In this document: piece after piece, positions 43,232-53,245 of the stretch | Layout: every line of letters begins with the position of its first letter | Numbering within the stretch: the first letter of the stretch is position 1 | Assembly (NCBI RefSeq): GCF_003935425.1 | Contig: NZ_RHQN01000001.1 | Span: 744,001-808,000 of the forward strand | DNA length: 64,000 nucleotides | Direction: 5' to 3' | DNA from: Pseudomonas sp. v388 | GTDB lineage: Bacteria > Pseudomonadota > Gammaproteobacteria > Pseudomonadales > Pseudomonadaceae | Program-made: the position numbers and the translations under genes | The notes under the pieces: generated by a model | Told to the model about the DNA's origin: nothing | Seen by the model: only the letters and a program-made list of their open reading frames with translations | The model's database searches: none

Positions 43232-43289
43232 CAGCCCGTTGCATCGCTCTCGCCAGCCGCTGCGGGTCTGGCGGGGGCAGCCCGGCTGC

Positions 43290-45563
43290 CTAGCGCAGCC
43301 GCGTATCCATTCCCGGCGCCTTGAGCAGCTGCATCTGCTGGCGGTAGTCATCCGTCACCTGACGGGCCTGGCTGGCGCTGGTCACGACCCGCGGGGTGAT
43401 CAACACGATCAGCTCGGTGCGGTTCTTCGACTTGCTGGTGTTGCCGAACAGCCATTTCAGCCCCGGCACTCGGCCCAGGTACGGCACGGCGCTGACCGAT
43501 TCGGCATTGTCCTGCTTGATCAGCCCGCCCAGCAGCACGGTCTGGCCGCTCTGCACCGCCACTTGCGTAGACACTGAACGTGTGGAGATGCGCGGGTTGC
43601 CGTTGCTGTCGGTGGTCGTGGTATCGGCGTCGCTGACCTGCTGCTGAATGTCCATGTACACCAGGCCGCCGGGATTGATTCGCGGCATGACGTCGAGGAT
43701 TACCCCGGTCTGCACGTACTCGACGCTGCTCAGCGTGGTGTCCGAGGTGCTGGTGTTGACCGTGGTCTGGCTGATGGGAATGTTGTCGCCGACCTGAATC
43801 TGCGCCTGCTGATTGTTCATCACCACTAATGACGGCGCCGACAGCACCTGGGTGCGGCCATTGGTTTCCAGGGCATGCAGCGCCACTTGCAGGTTGCTGC
43901 TGACGAACGAGTAGAATAGCGAGTCGGTGGAACCCAGCCCCGCTCCGCCACCGCCCAGCGCGCCCTGGCTGCCGGCGGTATTGGCGACGGTGGTGCTGGT
44001 GGAGTTGCCGGCCAGGCGACCCAGGTACCATTGCACCCCCATGTCCAGCTCGCCGGTCAGTTTGACTTCCAGAATCCGGGTTTCGATCTGTACCTGCAGC
44101 GGCAGGTTGTCGAGCCTTCTGATCGCCGATTCGATTTCCTTCCACTGCGCCGGCCGCGTGCGCACCAGCAACTGGTTGCTGCTTTTCTGCGCGGTAATGC
44201 GCACGCTCTGATCCAGGCTTTTCGCCGAAGACTGGCTGCCACTGCTGTCGTCGCCGGACTCGCCGCTGTCCTCGCCCTGCTCGGATTCTTCGTCGTCGCC
44301 GGCCGCCTGTGCCGTGCTACCGGTGTTCTGCGCGCCGATACTGCCCAGCCCCTGGCTGGAACTGCTGCCCAATCCAGTCGAACCGCCGGCCGCCGACGAC
44401 AGCGTGGTGGTGCGCAGGCCCGGCGCGACCTTGGCCGCCGTCTCTTCCTTGATCTGACCGCTTCCGTAAATCTGCCGCAGGTACCGGGCCAGGTCGGTGG
44501 CCTTCATGTTGCGTACATCGTAGACGTACATCTGCGGCTCATTGCCGCCGCCTTCATCGATGGTGCGAATCCAGTCCCCGACTTCGCGCAGGTATTCAGG
44601 CTGGGCGGAAATTGCCACGATGGAGTTGGTGCGCTCGTTGGGCATGAAGCGCACGATGCCGGCCAGCGGCATGCCGCTGTCGGGACCGAAGAGTTTCTGC
44701 AGTTGCGGCATCAGTTCGCCGACTGAAGCGCGTTGCAGGCCGAACACACCGATGGACATGCCCTTGAGCCAGTCCACGTCGAAGGTGTCGATGGTGTCCT
44801 GGTAGTTGGCCAACTCATCCGCGGTGCCGGCCAGGCTCAATACGTTGCGCGCCGGGTCCACCAGCAGGAAGGCGTTTTCCCGCACGAACGGCTTGAGCAG
44901 CTTCTGCATCTCGGTGGCCGAGATATAGCGCAGCGGGTACAGACGCGCCGACAGCCCGCTGGACGGCTGCGACACGGGCATCTCCGGCACCAGCTTGCCG
45001 GCCACGGCCTGATTGGCCGGCAGGATCACATAGCGGTTGCCCTGGCGGATCATGGCGTTGTCGGTCCAGGACAGCAGGGTTTCGAGGATCGACAACGCCT
45101 GCTGTTTGTTGACCGGTCTGGACGTCGAGAAACTCACATTGCCTTTCACGCCCTGGGCGATGCTGTAGTTCTCCTTGAGCAGGTCGCCCATCACGCTGTT
45201 GATCACCGCTTCGATCGGCTGATCGGTGAAGTTGAAAACGATATCGCCTTCCGCCGCTTGGGCCTCGGCAACGGCGGGCCGTGGTGCCTTTACGAAGCGC
45301 TGGCTGCCGCTGATGATCTGCCGCTGCGGCGGCATCGAGATCGGCGCGGGACTGGCCGGTGTCGCAACGACGTCGGCCGCTGCCGGCTCGGCCACGGGAC
45401 GCCGTTGGGCACCGGTGCCGTCCAGCGCCTCGTTGAGCAAGGCTGGATCGTTGTCCAGCGCCTGGCCGGGCAAGGTACAGCCGCTGACCGCCATGGCGGC
45501 GGCCAGTCCTAACAGGGGCAGGCGCAATGAAGCGACCGGGGTAATGCAAAGGTGATTTTTCAT
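43290..45563 (-). CDS. gspD: type II secretion outer-membrane secretin, lipoprotein form
   Basis: The protein has 757 residues. A lipoprotein signal ends at VSGC (lipobox near residues 26-29), which suggests a self-anchoring secretin like HxcQ. Repeated N-domains precede a Ser/Gly/Glu-rich linker (about 385-440) in the N3 region. The secretin barrel region follows, with VQWYLGRLAG, VLSAPSLVVMNNQQAQIQVGDNIP and TVLLGGLIKQDN. It is the last gene of the T2SS operon and overlaps the GspC-like gene by four bp. It forms the outer-membrane channel for folded exoproteins. Confidence 0.93.
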   Translation of the reverse strand: MKNHLCITPVASLRLPLLGLAAAMAVSGCTLPGQALDNDPALLNEALDGTGAQRRPVAEPAAADVVATPASPAPISMPPQRQIISGSQRFVKAPRPAVAEAQAAEGDIVFNFTDQPIEAVINSVMGDLLKENYSIAQGVKGNVSFSTSRPVNKQQALSILETLLSWTDNAMIRQGNRYVILPANQAVAGKLVPEMPVSQPSSGLSARLYPLRYISATEMQKLLKPFVRENAFLLVDPARNVLSLAGTADELANYQDTIDTFDVDWLKGMSIGVFGLQRASVGELMPQLQKLFGPDSGMPLAGIVRFMPNERTNSIVAISAQPEYLREVGDWIRTIDEGGGNEPQMYVYDVRNMKATDLARYLRQIYGSGQIKEETAAKVAPGLRTTTLSSAAGGSTGLGSSSSQGLGSIGAQNTGSTAQAAGDDEESEQGEDSGESGDDSSGSQSSAKSLDQSVRITAQKSSNQLLVRTRPAQWKEIESAIRRLDNLPLQVQIETRILEVKLTGELDMGVQWYLGRLAGNSTSTTVANTAGSQGALGGGGAGLGSTDSLFYSFVSSNLQVALHALETNGRTQVLSAPSLVVMNNQQAQIQVGDNIPISQTTVNTSTSDTTLSSVEYVQTGVILDVMPRINPGGLVYMDIQQQVSDADTTTTDSNGNPRISTRSVSTQVAVQSGQTVLLGGLIKQDNAESVSAVPYLGRVPGLKWLFGNTSKSKNRTELIVLITPRVVTSASQARQVTDDYRQQMQLLKAPGMDTRLR

Positions 45564-46102
45564 GGCGCCGATAGAAGTGGAGGTGTAATGGAAGAAGGTG
45601 TGTGCAGTGAGGTGGCCGGCGGTAAGCGCAGCACCGGCAGGCTCAGGCTTTGAGACTGCCCTTGGCGGGTGAAGGTGGCGACCCGCGCCGTCAGTTGACT
45701 CAGGGTCCAGCCGTTGTCGAGGGTGTCACCCACCTTGAGTTTCACGGTGTGCTTGTCCTGGTTGCGCAGCAGCGCCCATTGCGCTGAACCGTCCAGAATC
45801 ACACCGCTCAGACTCAAGCCCTCCAGACGCGTGGCACCGGCGACCGACTTTGCGAGATCGGGGCTGCGGTCAGGGCTGAACAGTGGGCGCTGCCAGGCAG
45901 CCTGCAACTGTTCATCAGCCAGCATGGGCATCGCCGCCACCGGCCCGGACGGGCGCGGAGTGTGAGGCGCTTGTATGGCCGGTAGCCATGTGACGGATTG
46001 ACTCATGCTGGTGGTGAGCCAGATCACTGCCGCGATCAACAGCGCCGCGAGGCTTGAAAGCGCAAGGGTCGAGGCACGAAACCTCAGGCTCATGCGAGTC
46101 AT
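45560..46102 (-). CDS. T2SS inner-membrane protein, GspC/GspN-like (HR domain only)
   Basis: The protein has 180 residues. The start at 46102 gives one N-terminal membrane helix (LALSSLAALLIAAVIWLTT). A periplasmic domain follows with the GspC homology-region pattern: WQRPLFSPDRSP, LSGVILDGSAQWALLRNQDK and VGDTLDNGWTLSQL. No PDZ or coiled-coil domain follows. Database naming may be GspN. It would couple the inner-membrane platform to the secretin encoded next. It overlaps both neighbours by four bp. Confidence 0.8.
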   Translation of the reverse strand: MTRMSLRFRASTLALSSLAALLIAAVIWLTTSMSQSVTWLPAIQAPHTPRPSGPVAAMPMLADEQLQAAWQRPLFSPDRSPDLAKSVAGATRLEGLSLSGVILDGSAQWALLRNQDKHTVKLKVGDTLDNGWTLSQLTARVATFTRQGQSQSLSLPVLRLPPATSLHTPSSITPPLLSAP

Positions 46103-46710
46103 GGGCGTGGCTCCGCTACCGCACCGGCTTGCAGGTAACCGCGCAGCAGCAGGCTGACCTGCAGACGTCCGGCTCCGCCCAGCGCCGGGGCACTGGCGGC
46201 ACGGCGCACGGTGAAATTGTCGACGAACAGGTACGGCTGGCTGTACTCGAAATCCCGCAGCACACGCAGCAGCGGCTCGATGGCGCATTCCAGCGTCAGG
46301 CTGACCTTGACCGGTCGCCAGGCCTCGCCCGGAACCGGTTCGGGAACCATGGGCATGCGCTGGGTGACTTCGCAGCCGGCGCTGGTACTCGAATGCGCCT
46401 TCACCGTGTCGACCGCATGCTGCATCAGGTCGGCGGCCACCGCGCTGGGGTCGTCGCCGTCGAACAGGCTGCTGCGCCGCGCCGGATCCTGGCGCGCCTG
46501 CTGCAGCTGGGCCTGGAGTGCCGGCAACTGAGCGAGCTGGCCTGCGTAGCGCTGCTGCTGTTCGCGCAAGCCGGCGGCTTCGGCATTCAACTCGCCGAGG
46601 GGGCCGGTGAACCAGCTGTCGATCAGCAGGGACCAGATGATCCACAGCAGCAACGCCAGGACCGCCAGCGCCGCGATGCGACGTTCACGACGGGTCAATG
46701 GTCGGCGCAT
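46099..46710 (-). CDS. gspM: T2SS inner-membrane protein GspM
   Basis: The protein has 203 residues. The start at 46710 (MRRPLTRRER) is chosen because AAGGAGG lies nine nt upstream; GTG at 46737 is the alternative. One N-terminal helix (AALAVLALLLWIIWSLLI) and a glutamine-rich periplasmic coiled coil (about 45-75) are followed by a ferredoxin-like domain. Gene order places it with GspL, its usual partner in the assembly platform. It overlaps gspL by 26 bp and the next gene by four. Confidence 0.82.
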   Translation of the reverse strand: MRRPLTRRERRIAALAVLALLLWIIWSLLIDSWFTGPLGELNAEAAGLREQQQRYAGQLAQLPALQAQLQQARQDPARRSSLFDGDDPSAVAADLMQHAVDTVKAHSSTSAGCEVTQRMPMVPEPVPGEAWRPVKVSLTLECAIEPLLRVLRDFEYSQPYLFVDNFTVRRAASAPALGGAGRLQVSLLLRGYLQAGAVAEPRP

Positions 46711-47749
46711 GGTGGGCGTCCTCCTTGAGTCGGGCACGGACAGAGAAGCGGTCCTTGCCGGTTTGTGGGTCTGGCTGGATGACGCCCTGAAACTGAACGC
46801 TGTCCAGAGACGGGCAATTTTTCATCAGGCCGATCAGGGCGCTGGCGTGTCGGCTCTGCCCGGAAAACGACAGTTCGCTGCCCTCGCCTTTAGCCGCGCC
46901 GTCCCCGACTTCCAGCTGTTCGATCCAGGTGTCGTTGCCCACGCAGGAGGTCAGCTCGGTAAGTAACGCACTGACGCCCGGCCGTGCCGCTTTCAAGCGC
47001 ATCAGGTAACCGGCGGCGCCCTGGGTGTTGCTGAGTTCCTGACGCAACGTTTGCAGCTGCCTGACCTGTTCACGCTGGGCCGCGACTTCAGTGCGCATGG
47101 TTTGCACCATGGCCTCACGGGCACTGACCGCCATGACCATCAGCGCCAGCAGTAAAACCAGACAGAACCAGGCCAGATAACCGTCAAGCCGCGACTGCCC
47201 TCCGCGTCGGGGCCGCAGCTCATCGGGGAGCAGATCGACGCCCAGCGCTTGCCCGTCGCGACCCAAGGCGTCGATCCCGGCGAGCACCAGCCCTGTGGCG
47301 CGGCAAGCGTCGAGGATCTCGTCGAGCCGGGTGCGGGCGATACTGACCAGCAGCACGTGGGCGCGCCCGGCGACGGTCTTCTCGACCCGGGCGGCGAACG
47401 CCACCTCATCACGGGGGAACGGGGTGTACTTGTCGATTTCATAGCCCAGCATGCGCGGCAGATCGCGGGTCGCGGCCAGGGGCAGGTTCAGGCGCTGGAT
47501 CAGCACCTGGCGCGTGTCGAGGACCAGCACCTGCGGCAACGGCACAGCGAAGGCGTGCGGCAGCGGCCAGGTCACCCGTGCGACACGCCGAGCGGCAAGG
47601 CGCACACGCAGCGCAGCCGGCAGCAGACCGTGCAGTTCCTCGAGCCAGGCGCGCCACGCCTGTTGCAGCGGGCTGCCGGTCCAGTGCCGCAGCAGGCGCA
47701 GGTGTTGCGTGCGCAGTGCGGCAAACCGGGTGGAGATAAAATCGTTCAT
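46685..47749 (-). CDS. gspL: T2SS inner-membrane protein GspL/PilN-like
   Basis: The protein has 354 residues. A cytoplasmic actin-like domain carries the DKYTPFPRDEVAFAARV segment typical of GspL/PilM. A single helix (WFCLVLLLALMVMAV, about residue 192-208) is followed by a periplasmic coiled coil and a PilN-like domain. It recruits the GspE ATPase to the membrane. It is unusual in ending like PilN (the Fimbrial assembly family). It overlaps gspK by four bp. Confidence 0.83.
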   Translation of the reverse strand: MNDFISTRFAALRTQHLRLLRHWTGSPLQQAWRAWLEELHGLLPAALRVRLAARRVARVTWPLPHAFAVPLPQVLVLDTRQVLIQRLNLPLAATRDLPRMLGYEIDKYTPFPRDEVAFAARVEKTVAGRAHVLLVSIARTRLDEILDACRATGLVLAGIDALGRDGQALGVDLLPDELRPRRGGQSRLDGYLAWFCLVLLLALMVMAVSAREAMVQTMRTEVAAQREQVRQLQTLRQELSNTQGAAGYLMRLKAARPGVSALLTELTSCVGNDTWIEQLEVGDGAAKGEGSELSFSGQSRHASALIGLMKNCPSLDSVQFQGVIQPDPQTGKDRFSVRARLKEDAHHAPTIDPS

Positions 47750-48465
47750 TCTTGCCAGCGCAGGACCCGATACGGTCTGGCGCCCTCCTTCGGTGGGTTC
47801 AACATCAGGGTCACCTGCAAGGTGGCGTCATGGCCGCCGGGCAAGCGGGCACGGCTGGAAATGGAAAAGGTCTGGCCGCCGTCGGTTGGCAGCCCGCGGG
47901 CCGGCGGCATGTTCAAGGCGTGGGCCAACAGCGGCGCGGCCAGGTCCGGCAGCGGCCGGTCTTCGCCGGACCAGACCGTGACGTAAGGCAAGGTGCATTG
48001 ATAGAGCGCCTGAGTCATGCCGGGCAGCTCGCGCAGTTCTTCGAGCATGCGCAACGGCGTTGACTCGGCACGGCGCCGATCCAGTTGCCGGGCCAGCGCC
48101 TTTGCCGGGCCGGGTCCGGCAGCACAGGCCTGAAACAGTCGGGCAAAGTCGCCGGACAGCGCGCTGTTGAGGTCCAGCTTGCCGCGTTCGCTGCGCACGC
48201 TGATCTGCAACTCGCTGTCATCGAAACGCTGGAACTGCTCACGACCATCGGGCCGCCAGCGGGCGCGAAGATCGCGGCGGGTCAAGGCTTCCACCGCCAG
48301 GGCCACGCCCGCTTCGGCGATGACCAGGGCGCGGGTATGCTGGCTTTGCCACAAGGCCTGCCGATTCTGCACATGCACCAGGCTGGCGACGCCGGCCAGC
48401 AAGGTGCCCAGCAACGCCAGCACCCACAACACCACCAGCAGCGCCGCGCCGCGTTGGCCGCTCAT
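47746..48465 (-). CDS. gspK: T2SS minor pseudopilin GspK
   Basis: The protein has 239 residues. The prepilin N-terminus is short: MSGQRGAALLVVLWVLALLGTL, cleaved after the Gly before Ala. It lacks the Glu5 of the other pseudopilins, as usual for GspK. The family-specific helical domain with KLDLNSALSG and LRELPGM follows. It is somewhat shorter than typical GspK (about 300 residues). It caps the pseudopilus tip with GspI and GspJ. Confidence 0.85.
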   Translation of the reverse strand: MSGQRGAALLVVLWVLALLGTLLAGVASLVHVQNRQALWQSQHTRALVIAEAGVALAVEALTRRDLRARWRPDGREQFQRFDDSELQISVRSERGKLDLNSALSGDFARLFQACAAGPGPAKALARQLDRRRAESTPLRMLEELRELPGMTQALYQCTLPYVTVWSGEDRPLPDLAAPLLAHALNMPPARGLPTDGGQTFSISSRARLPGGHDATLQVTLMLNPPKEGARPYRVLRWQE

Positions 48466-49082
48466 GGCGTCAGCCCATCACTGGCATGGGCCTCGCCGGA
48501 CAGGTCCAGCCGCAGCTCCACCTGTTGCAGCACCCACTTCGCACCGCCACCCAGCGACGCATCGATGCGCACCGCCCGTGGCAGGCGCGACGGCCACGGC
48601 CATTCGCTCAGCCAGGCGGTCGGTTGGCCTTTGGGGTCGCTGCCGCGATAGCTGAACTGCACGCGTTGCACCCGGCGCAGCAGCACTTGGGGCTCACCGA
48701 ACGGCTGTGTACCGTGCTCGCCCAATCGGGCGAAATCCACTTGCAGGCGCTGGCCTGCCCATTGCACCCGTTGCTGATGCAATCCACCGCCCAAGGATGT
48801 CGGCAGCGGGCCGTAGAAGGTCATTGCCGCCGGGCCGCCGAGAAAGATCACCGGCTTGTGGTGCTGCTCATCCGGGATGCCGAGGGGCAACGCGTGACTG
48901 ATCGCCACGCGCAGGAAATTCTGCGCGGCGCGGACTTCATCCAGTTGCCCGGCGAAACGCTGGGCTTTGGCCACTGCGCGGTTGGCCCCCAGAATCGCAC
49001 CGGCCACCAGGCTCAGCAGCACGCCGAGCAGGGTCAGCACCATGAGGATTTCCAGCAGCGTGAACCCGGCCTGACGCTTCAT
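48462..49082 (-). CDS. gspJ: T2SS minor pseudopilin GspJ
   Basis: The protein has 206 residues. The type IV prepilin signature KRQAG/FTLLEILMVLTLLG is at the very N-terminus, with the conserved Glu at +5. The C-terminal region contains a GspJ-like VQRVQFSYRGSD strand. It overlaps both gspI and gspK by four bp. Cleavage presumably relies on the housekeeping prepilin peptidase PilD, because no gspO is present in the operon. Confidence 0.87.
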   Translation of the reverse strand: MKRQAGFTLLEILMVLTLLGVLLSLVAGAILGANRAVAKAQRFAGQLDEVRAAQNFLRVAISHALPLGIPDEQHHKPVIFLGGPAAMTFYGPLPTSLGGGLHQQRVQWAGQRLQVDFARLGEHGTQPFGEPQVLLRRVQRVQFSYRGSDPKGQPTAWLSEWPWPSRLPRAVRIDASLGGGAKWVLQQVELRLDLSGEAHASDGLTP

Positions 49083-49441
49083 CGCATCACACCGCGGCCA
49101 AGGGCGCGCAAGGTGCTTAGCCGCACCTGATGCGCGCCGTCATGAATCGTCAGGTTCAGCCGCAGCAAACGCACCGCGCCGGGCGGCACCGGTTGGTCCT
49201 GCACCTCCAGCGTCCAGGGCAGACCGTCCCAGCGGCCAGTGCTCGATCCAGGCTGCAAGGCGCCCTCGCCCAGTTCGTCCAGCAGCGAACGCGCCGCCAG
49301 GCTCAGGCGGTCACTGCGCTGCGCCTGCTGCATGGCGCGGGCACTCTGGCCGAATGCACCGAGCAGCACGCTGACGCACAGGGCCAGCACCGTCAGCGCG
49401 GCGAGCATTTCCAGCAAGGTGAAACCGGTCTGGCGCTTCAT
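49079..49441 (-). CDS. gspI: T2SS minor pseudopilin GspI
   Basis: The protein has 120 residues. The prepilin motif KRQTG/FTLLEMLAALTVLA is followed by a small domain, matching GspI in length. It lies between gspH and gspJ with four-bp overlaps on each side. With GspJ and GspK it forms the tip complex that starts pseudopilus assembly. Confidence 0.87.
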   Translation of the reverse strand: MKRQTGFTLLEMLAALTVLALCVSVLLGAFGQSARAMQQAQRSDRLSLAARSLLDELGEGALQPGSSTGRWDGLPWTLEVQDQPVPPGAVRLLRLNLTIHDGAHQVRLSTLRALGRGVMR

Positions 49442-49878
49442 TGGAGTGTGTGCAACTCAACGACTCCGGTCAGCCAGGAAACATCGATCCGCCAACGCGA
49501 CTGATCGCGGCTGACCAGAATATGCCCGCCGCTGGCGCCGCCATCCGGATAGAACTCGAACGCCGCGCCCAGTTGTTCAGCGGTGTGCAGTTCGACGTCC
49601 AGGCTGCGGGGCCAGTGAAAGGCTCGCGTGCCCGGCGCCTGCACGCTGCGTTGGCGCAGGTCGAACAGCGTCCGGGCCGGCTGGCCGCTGACGATCGCCT
49701 GCACCCGCGCGGCCCGCAACGCATCGACGATATGGCTCAGCGCCTGGCGCTCGGCGTTGGCCTGCATGCCGCGATTCACGGCCACGCCGACGATGCCCGC
49801 CGCCACGCCGATCAACACGATGACCACCAGCAACTCGAACAGGGTAAAGCCACGGCTGCGGCGCTGGGCGTGATGCAA
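49438..49878 (-). CDS. gspH: T2SS minor pseudopilin GspH
   Basis: The protein has 146 residues. It starts with TTG at 49878, supported by GGGAG at an 8-nt spacing. The prepilin motif RSRG/FTLFELLVVIVLIG and the downstream GspH domain (segment ALRAARVQAIVSGQPARTLFDL) are clear. It starts five bp after gspG. It links the tip complex to the GspG fibre. Confidence 0.86.
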   Translation of the reverse strand: MHHAQRRSRGFTLFELLVVIVLIGVAAGIVGVAVNRGMQANAERQALSHIVDALRAARVQAIVSGQPARTLFDLRQRSVQAPGTRAFHWPRSLDVELHTAEQLGAAFEFYPDGGASGGHILVSRDQSRWRIDVSWLTGVVELHTLQ

Positions 49879-49883
49879 GCCGG

Positions 49884-50315
49884 TTACTCCCAGTTGCCCA
49901 GGTCGGCGCTGTAGCCTTCGCCGCCCGGCTGGCCGTCCTGGCCGTAGAAGATCAGGTCGAAACTGCCGTGTTGGCCGGGGAAGCGATAGCCGAACGCATG
50001 GCCGAACGGGTCTTTGAGGTCCGACGGCTTGGCGTAAGGGCCGCTCCAGCCCGAAACGTTGCCCGGCTTTTCCGCGAGCTGCTGCAAGGTCTTGGGCGGT
50101 GAGCCGACGTCCAGCGCGTAACTTTCGATCTTCATTCCAAGGCTCGCCAGCTGCGCCTTGCCCGCGCCGTACTTGCCCTTGTCGACGTTGCCGCCGACCT
50201 GGCGCACCACGATAGTGGCGACGATGCCCAGCAGCACGATTACCGCGAGCATTTCCAGCAAGGTGAAACCACCCTGACGACGCACGGGTTTGAAGCGGAT
50301 ACGGCTCATGTTCAT
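49884..50315 (-). CDS. gspG: T2SS major pseudopilin GspG
   Basis: The protein has 143 residues, the standard size. The prepilin motif RRQGG/FTLLEMLAVIVLLG is followed by the GspG domain: LDVGSPPKTLQQLAEKP, then GPYAKPSDLKDPFGHAFGYR and an aspartate-rich SADLGNWE end that fits the calcium site. It forms the pseudopilus shaft. It lies between gspF and gspH. Confidence 0.92.
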   Translation of the reverse strand: MNMSRIRFKPVRRQGGFTLLEMLAVIVLLGIVATIVVRQVGGNVDKGKYGAGKAQLASLGMKIESYALDVGSPPKTLQQLAEKPGNVSGWSGPYAKPSDLKDPFGHAFGYRFPGQHGSFDLIFYGQDGQPGGEGYSADLGNWE

Positions 50316-50340
50316 GGCGAAAAAATCCTCGTTTCGAAAT

Positions 50341-51540
50341 TCAGATATTGCTGGTCAGGCTCATCAGCGGCAGCATGATGGCGAGCATGATCACCGCCAC
50401 CAGCGCGGCCATCACCACGGTGAGAATCGGCACCAGGGCCGCCAGCATGCGGTCGATGCCGCGCTTGACCTCGACATCGAACACCTCGGCGACCTTGAGC
50501 AGCATCTGCCCCAACTGGCCGGACTGTTCGCCGACTTCGATCATCTGCAAGGCCAGTTCCGGCAACAGCGGATCGTCGCCGAAAGCCTCGGCAAGCCGGC
50601 CACCGCCCTTGACCCGGTCGGTGGCCTGCTCGAGCTGAATACGGATGGCATGGTTGCTGCTCACATGGCGCACGATGACCAGCGCCTGCAACAGCGCAAC
50701 GCCGTTGCCCAGCAGCGTGCCGAGGGTTCGCGCCAACCGCGCCGCCTCCAGCTTTTGCAGCAACGGCCCGAACGAACGCAGGCGCAGCAGACGCCGGTCG
50801 TGACGCTGACGCCGCTGCGGATTACGCCGGGCCAGCACGGCCAGCCAGGCCAGGCCGATGATTCCGCCCAGCAGCGCCAGCCCGTAGCCACTCAAGAATT
50901 CGCCCAGGGCCAGAATCACCTCGGTGATCCACGGCACCGGCACGCCCAGGTCGCGAAAGATCGGCACGAACTGCGGCACCACGTAGGCCAGCAGCAAACC
51001 CAGAGAACCCAATACGCCCGCTACCAGAAAAGCCGGGTAGATCAGCGCATTGATCACCTCGCCGCGCAGCTTCTGGCTGCGTTCCAGATAGTCCGAGAGC
51101 TGGCGCAGGGTTTCATCCAGCGCACCACCGGCTTCACCGGCGCGCACCAGGCTGATGTACAGCGTGGAAAACTGTCCGCCCTGCTCTTCAAGCACCTGGG
51201 ACAGCGGTTTGCCGGCCTTGACCTGGTCCCGAATGCGCTCGATCAGCGCGTGGCGCGGCTTGTCGGTGGATTGCTTCAGCAAGATCCCCAGCGAGCGTTC
51301 CAGCGGCTGGCCGGCACCCAGCAAAGTCGCCAGCTGCTGGGTGAAACTGACCAGCGCCGCGCCGTTGAGCAAGGCGGCCGAGCGACCGCGCAGGCTGCCT
51401 TCAGCCGCCTGATGCAAACGCAGCACCACCAGCCCGCGGCGCTGCAACTGCAGGGCGGCGGCCTGTTCACCAGCCGCCTCGAGGCGACCCTGATGCTGAA
51501 CGCCCTGGGCGTCGAGGGCTCGGTAGTGGTAGTGGGACAT
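50341..51540 (-). CDS. gspF: T2SS inner-membrane platform protein GspF
   Basis: The protein has 399 residues. Two T2SSF domains carry the family segments RAGEAGGALDETLRQLSDYLERSQ and, in the second half, EVGEQSGQLGQMLLKVAEVFDVEV. Three membrane helices are visible. It is coupled to gspE one base upstream. It is the rotor-like membrane core acted on by the GspE ATPase. Confidence 0.93.
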   Translation of the reverse strand: MSHYHYRALDAQGVQHQGRLEAAGEQAAALQLQRRGLVVLRLHQAAEGSLRGRSAALLNGAALVSFTQQLATLLGAGQPLERSLGILLKQSTDKPRHALIERIRDQVKAGKPLSQVLEEQGGQFSTLYISLVRAGEAGGALDETLRQLSDYLERSQKLRGEVINALIYPAFLVAGVLGSLGLLLAYVVPQFVPIFRDLGVPVPWITEVILALGEFLSGYGLALLGGIIGLAWLAVLARRNPQRRQRHDRRLLRLRSFGPLLQKLEAARLARTLGTLLGNGVALLQALVIVRHVSSNHAIRIQLEQATDRVKGGGRLAEAFGDDPLLPELALQMIEVGEQSGQLGQMLLKVAEVFDVEVKRGIDRMLAALVPILTVVMAALVAVIMLAIMLPLMSLTSNI

Positions 51541-51541
51541 G

Positions 51542-53245
51542 TCAGTCGCCGCGCGTGACGCGCAGCACCTCGTCGAGTGAGGTGATACCGCTCAACGCCT
51601 GACGCAGGCCGTCTTCATAAAGCGTGACCAGCCCGCAGCGGCGCGCCGCCTGCTCCAGCGTCGCGGCATCGGCCTGGCGCATCAGCAGGCCGCGCAGCTC
51701 TTCGTTCATCACCAGCAATTCGGTAATCGCGCTACGCCCGTGGTAACCACCGCCGGCCGCATCCTGATCAGCGCGGTACAAGCGAATCGGGCGTTCGTCG
51801 GTGTACTGCTCAAGGCCGTGCAGGCGGATCAGCTCTTGCGGCGCATCGAAGGCGATGCGTGTAGCCGGGTCGAGCCTGCGCACCAGACGCTGGGCCAGGA
51901 TGCCCTTGACGGTGGACGCGATCAGGTAGCCTTCGACGCCCATGTCCAGCAAGCGGGTGATACTCGCCGCCGCGCTGTTGGTGTGCAGGGTCGAAAGCAC
52001 CAAATGGCCGGTCAGCGAAGACTGAATGGCGATGCGGCAGGTTTCCAGGTCGCGCATCTCGCCGATCATGATCACGTCCGGGTCCTGACGCACGATGGAG
52101 CGCAACACGGTCGGGAAGTCCAGGCCGATGGCGGGCTTGACCTGAATCTGATTGATGCCCTGCAACTGATACTCGACCGGGTCTTCGACGGTAATGATTT
52201 TGCGCTCGTCGGTATTGAGCCGGGACAAGGCGGTATACAGCGTGGTGGTCTTGCCCGAGCCAGTGGGGCCGGTCACCAGCAGAATGCCGTGGGGTGTTTC
52301 CAGCAAATCGAGGAAGGTCTGCAAGCGCGCACCGTCGATACCCAGGCTGGGGAAATCGAAGCTGACGGTCTGGCGATCCAGCAGACGCATCACCACCGAC
52401 TCGCCAAAACTGGTGGGCACCGTCGACACCCGCAGATCCAGCTCGCGGCCCTGGATGCGCAGCATGATCCGGCCGTCCTGGGGCAAGCGGCGTTCGGCGA
52501 TGTCCAGGCGCGCCATGATCTTGAGTCGAGAGATGACCGCAGCGGCATACCCGGCCGGCGGCGCTTCGCCGTGCTCCAGCACACCGTCGATGCGATAGCG
52601 CACGTTCAACTGGTTTTCGAACGGCTCGACATGGATATCCGAGGCGCGATATTCGACCGCCTTTTGCAGGATCAGGTTGACCAGGCGAATGACCGGCGCT
52701 TCGGAAGCGAGATCCTTCAGGTGCTCGATGTCGTCATCCGAGCCGCTGTCGTCGTCCAGCGACTCGATCAGCGCGCCCATCTCACTGCGGCCCTGACCGT
52801 AGACACGTTCGATGAGGGTGTTCACATCGGCGGACGTGCCGATCATCAGCGAGACCTGACGCTCGCAGAAATAGCGCACCGCTTCCACGGCGTCGGCGGA
52901 TACCGGCGCGTTGAATGCCACGGCCATGGCGCCGCTGTTGTCATCGAGGCCGATCACGCCGTAGTGCCGGGCAAAGCGCTCGCCGCCCAGCGCCACAGGC
53001 TCGGCGCAGTTTTCCAGGTCCAGGCGCGGTGCGCCGAGCAGAAATGCGCAGGCGTTGGCGACTTCCTCGTCCCGCACGGCACCCAGGCGCAGCAGCATCG
53101 CGATCAGGTCATCATCGCTGCCGGTTTCGGCCAGGCACAGCTTGCGGGCACGGCCTATATCGGAAGCTTTCAACCCCGCCACTTCCGACAACCGCTCGCA
53201 CAAGGCAGTGGCCGTCGGTATATCCACGCCGGTATATAACGACAT
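51542..53245 (-). CDS. gspE: T2SS assembly ATPase GspE
   Basis: The protein has 567 residues. The start is placed at 53245 ([11 protein letters not shown]); a start at 53311 would add 22 untypical residues. An N-terminal GspE_N domain precedes the secretion ATPase core. Walker A is [15 protein letters not shown], the Asp box follows ([12 protein letters not shown]), and Walker B is [10 protein letters not shown], then the His box ([18 protein letters not shown]). The tetracysteine zinc motif found in many GspE proteins is absent. It is the first gene of the eleven-gene operon. Confidence 0.93.
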   Translation of the reverse strand: MSLYTGVDIPTATALCERLSEVAGLKASDIGRARKLCLAETGSDDDLIAMLLRLGAVRDEEVANACAFLLGAPRLDLENCAEPVALGGERFARHYGVIGLDDNSGAMAVAFNAPVSADAVEAVRYFCERQVSLMIGTSADVNTLIERVYGQGRSEMGALIESLDDDSGSDDDIEHLKDLASEAPVIRLVNLILQKAVEYRASDIHVEPFENQLNVRYRIDGVLEHGEAPPAGYAAAVISRLKIMARLDIAERRLPQDGRIMLRIQGRELDLRVSTVPTSFGESVVMRLLDRQTVSFDFPSLGIDGARLQTFLDLLETPHGILLVTGPTGSGKTTTLYTALSRLNTDERKIITVEDPVEYQLQGINQIQVKPAIGLDFPTVLRSIVRQDPDVIMIGEMRDLETCRIAIQSSLTGHLVLSTLHTNSAAASITRLLDMGVEGYLIASTVKGILAQRLVRRLDPATRIAFDAPQELIRLHGLEQYTDERPIRLYRADQDAAGGGYHGRSAITELLVMNEELRGLLMRQADAATLEQAARRCGLVTLYEDGLRQALSGITSLDEVLRVTRGD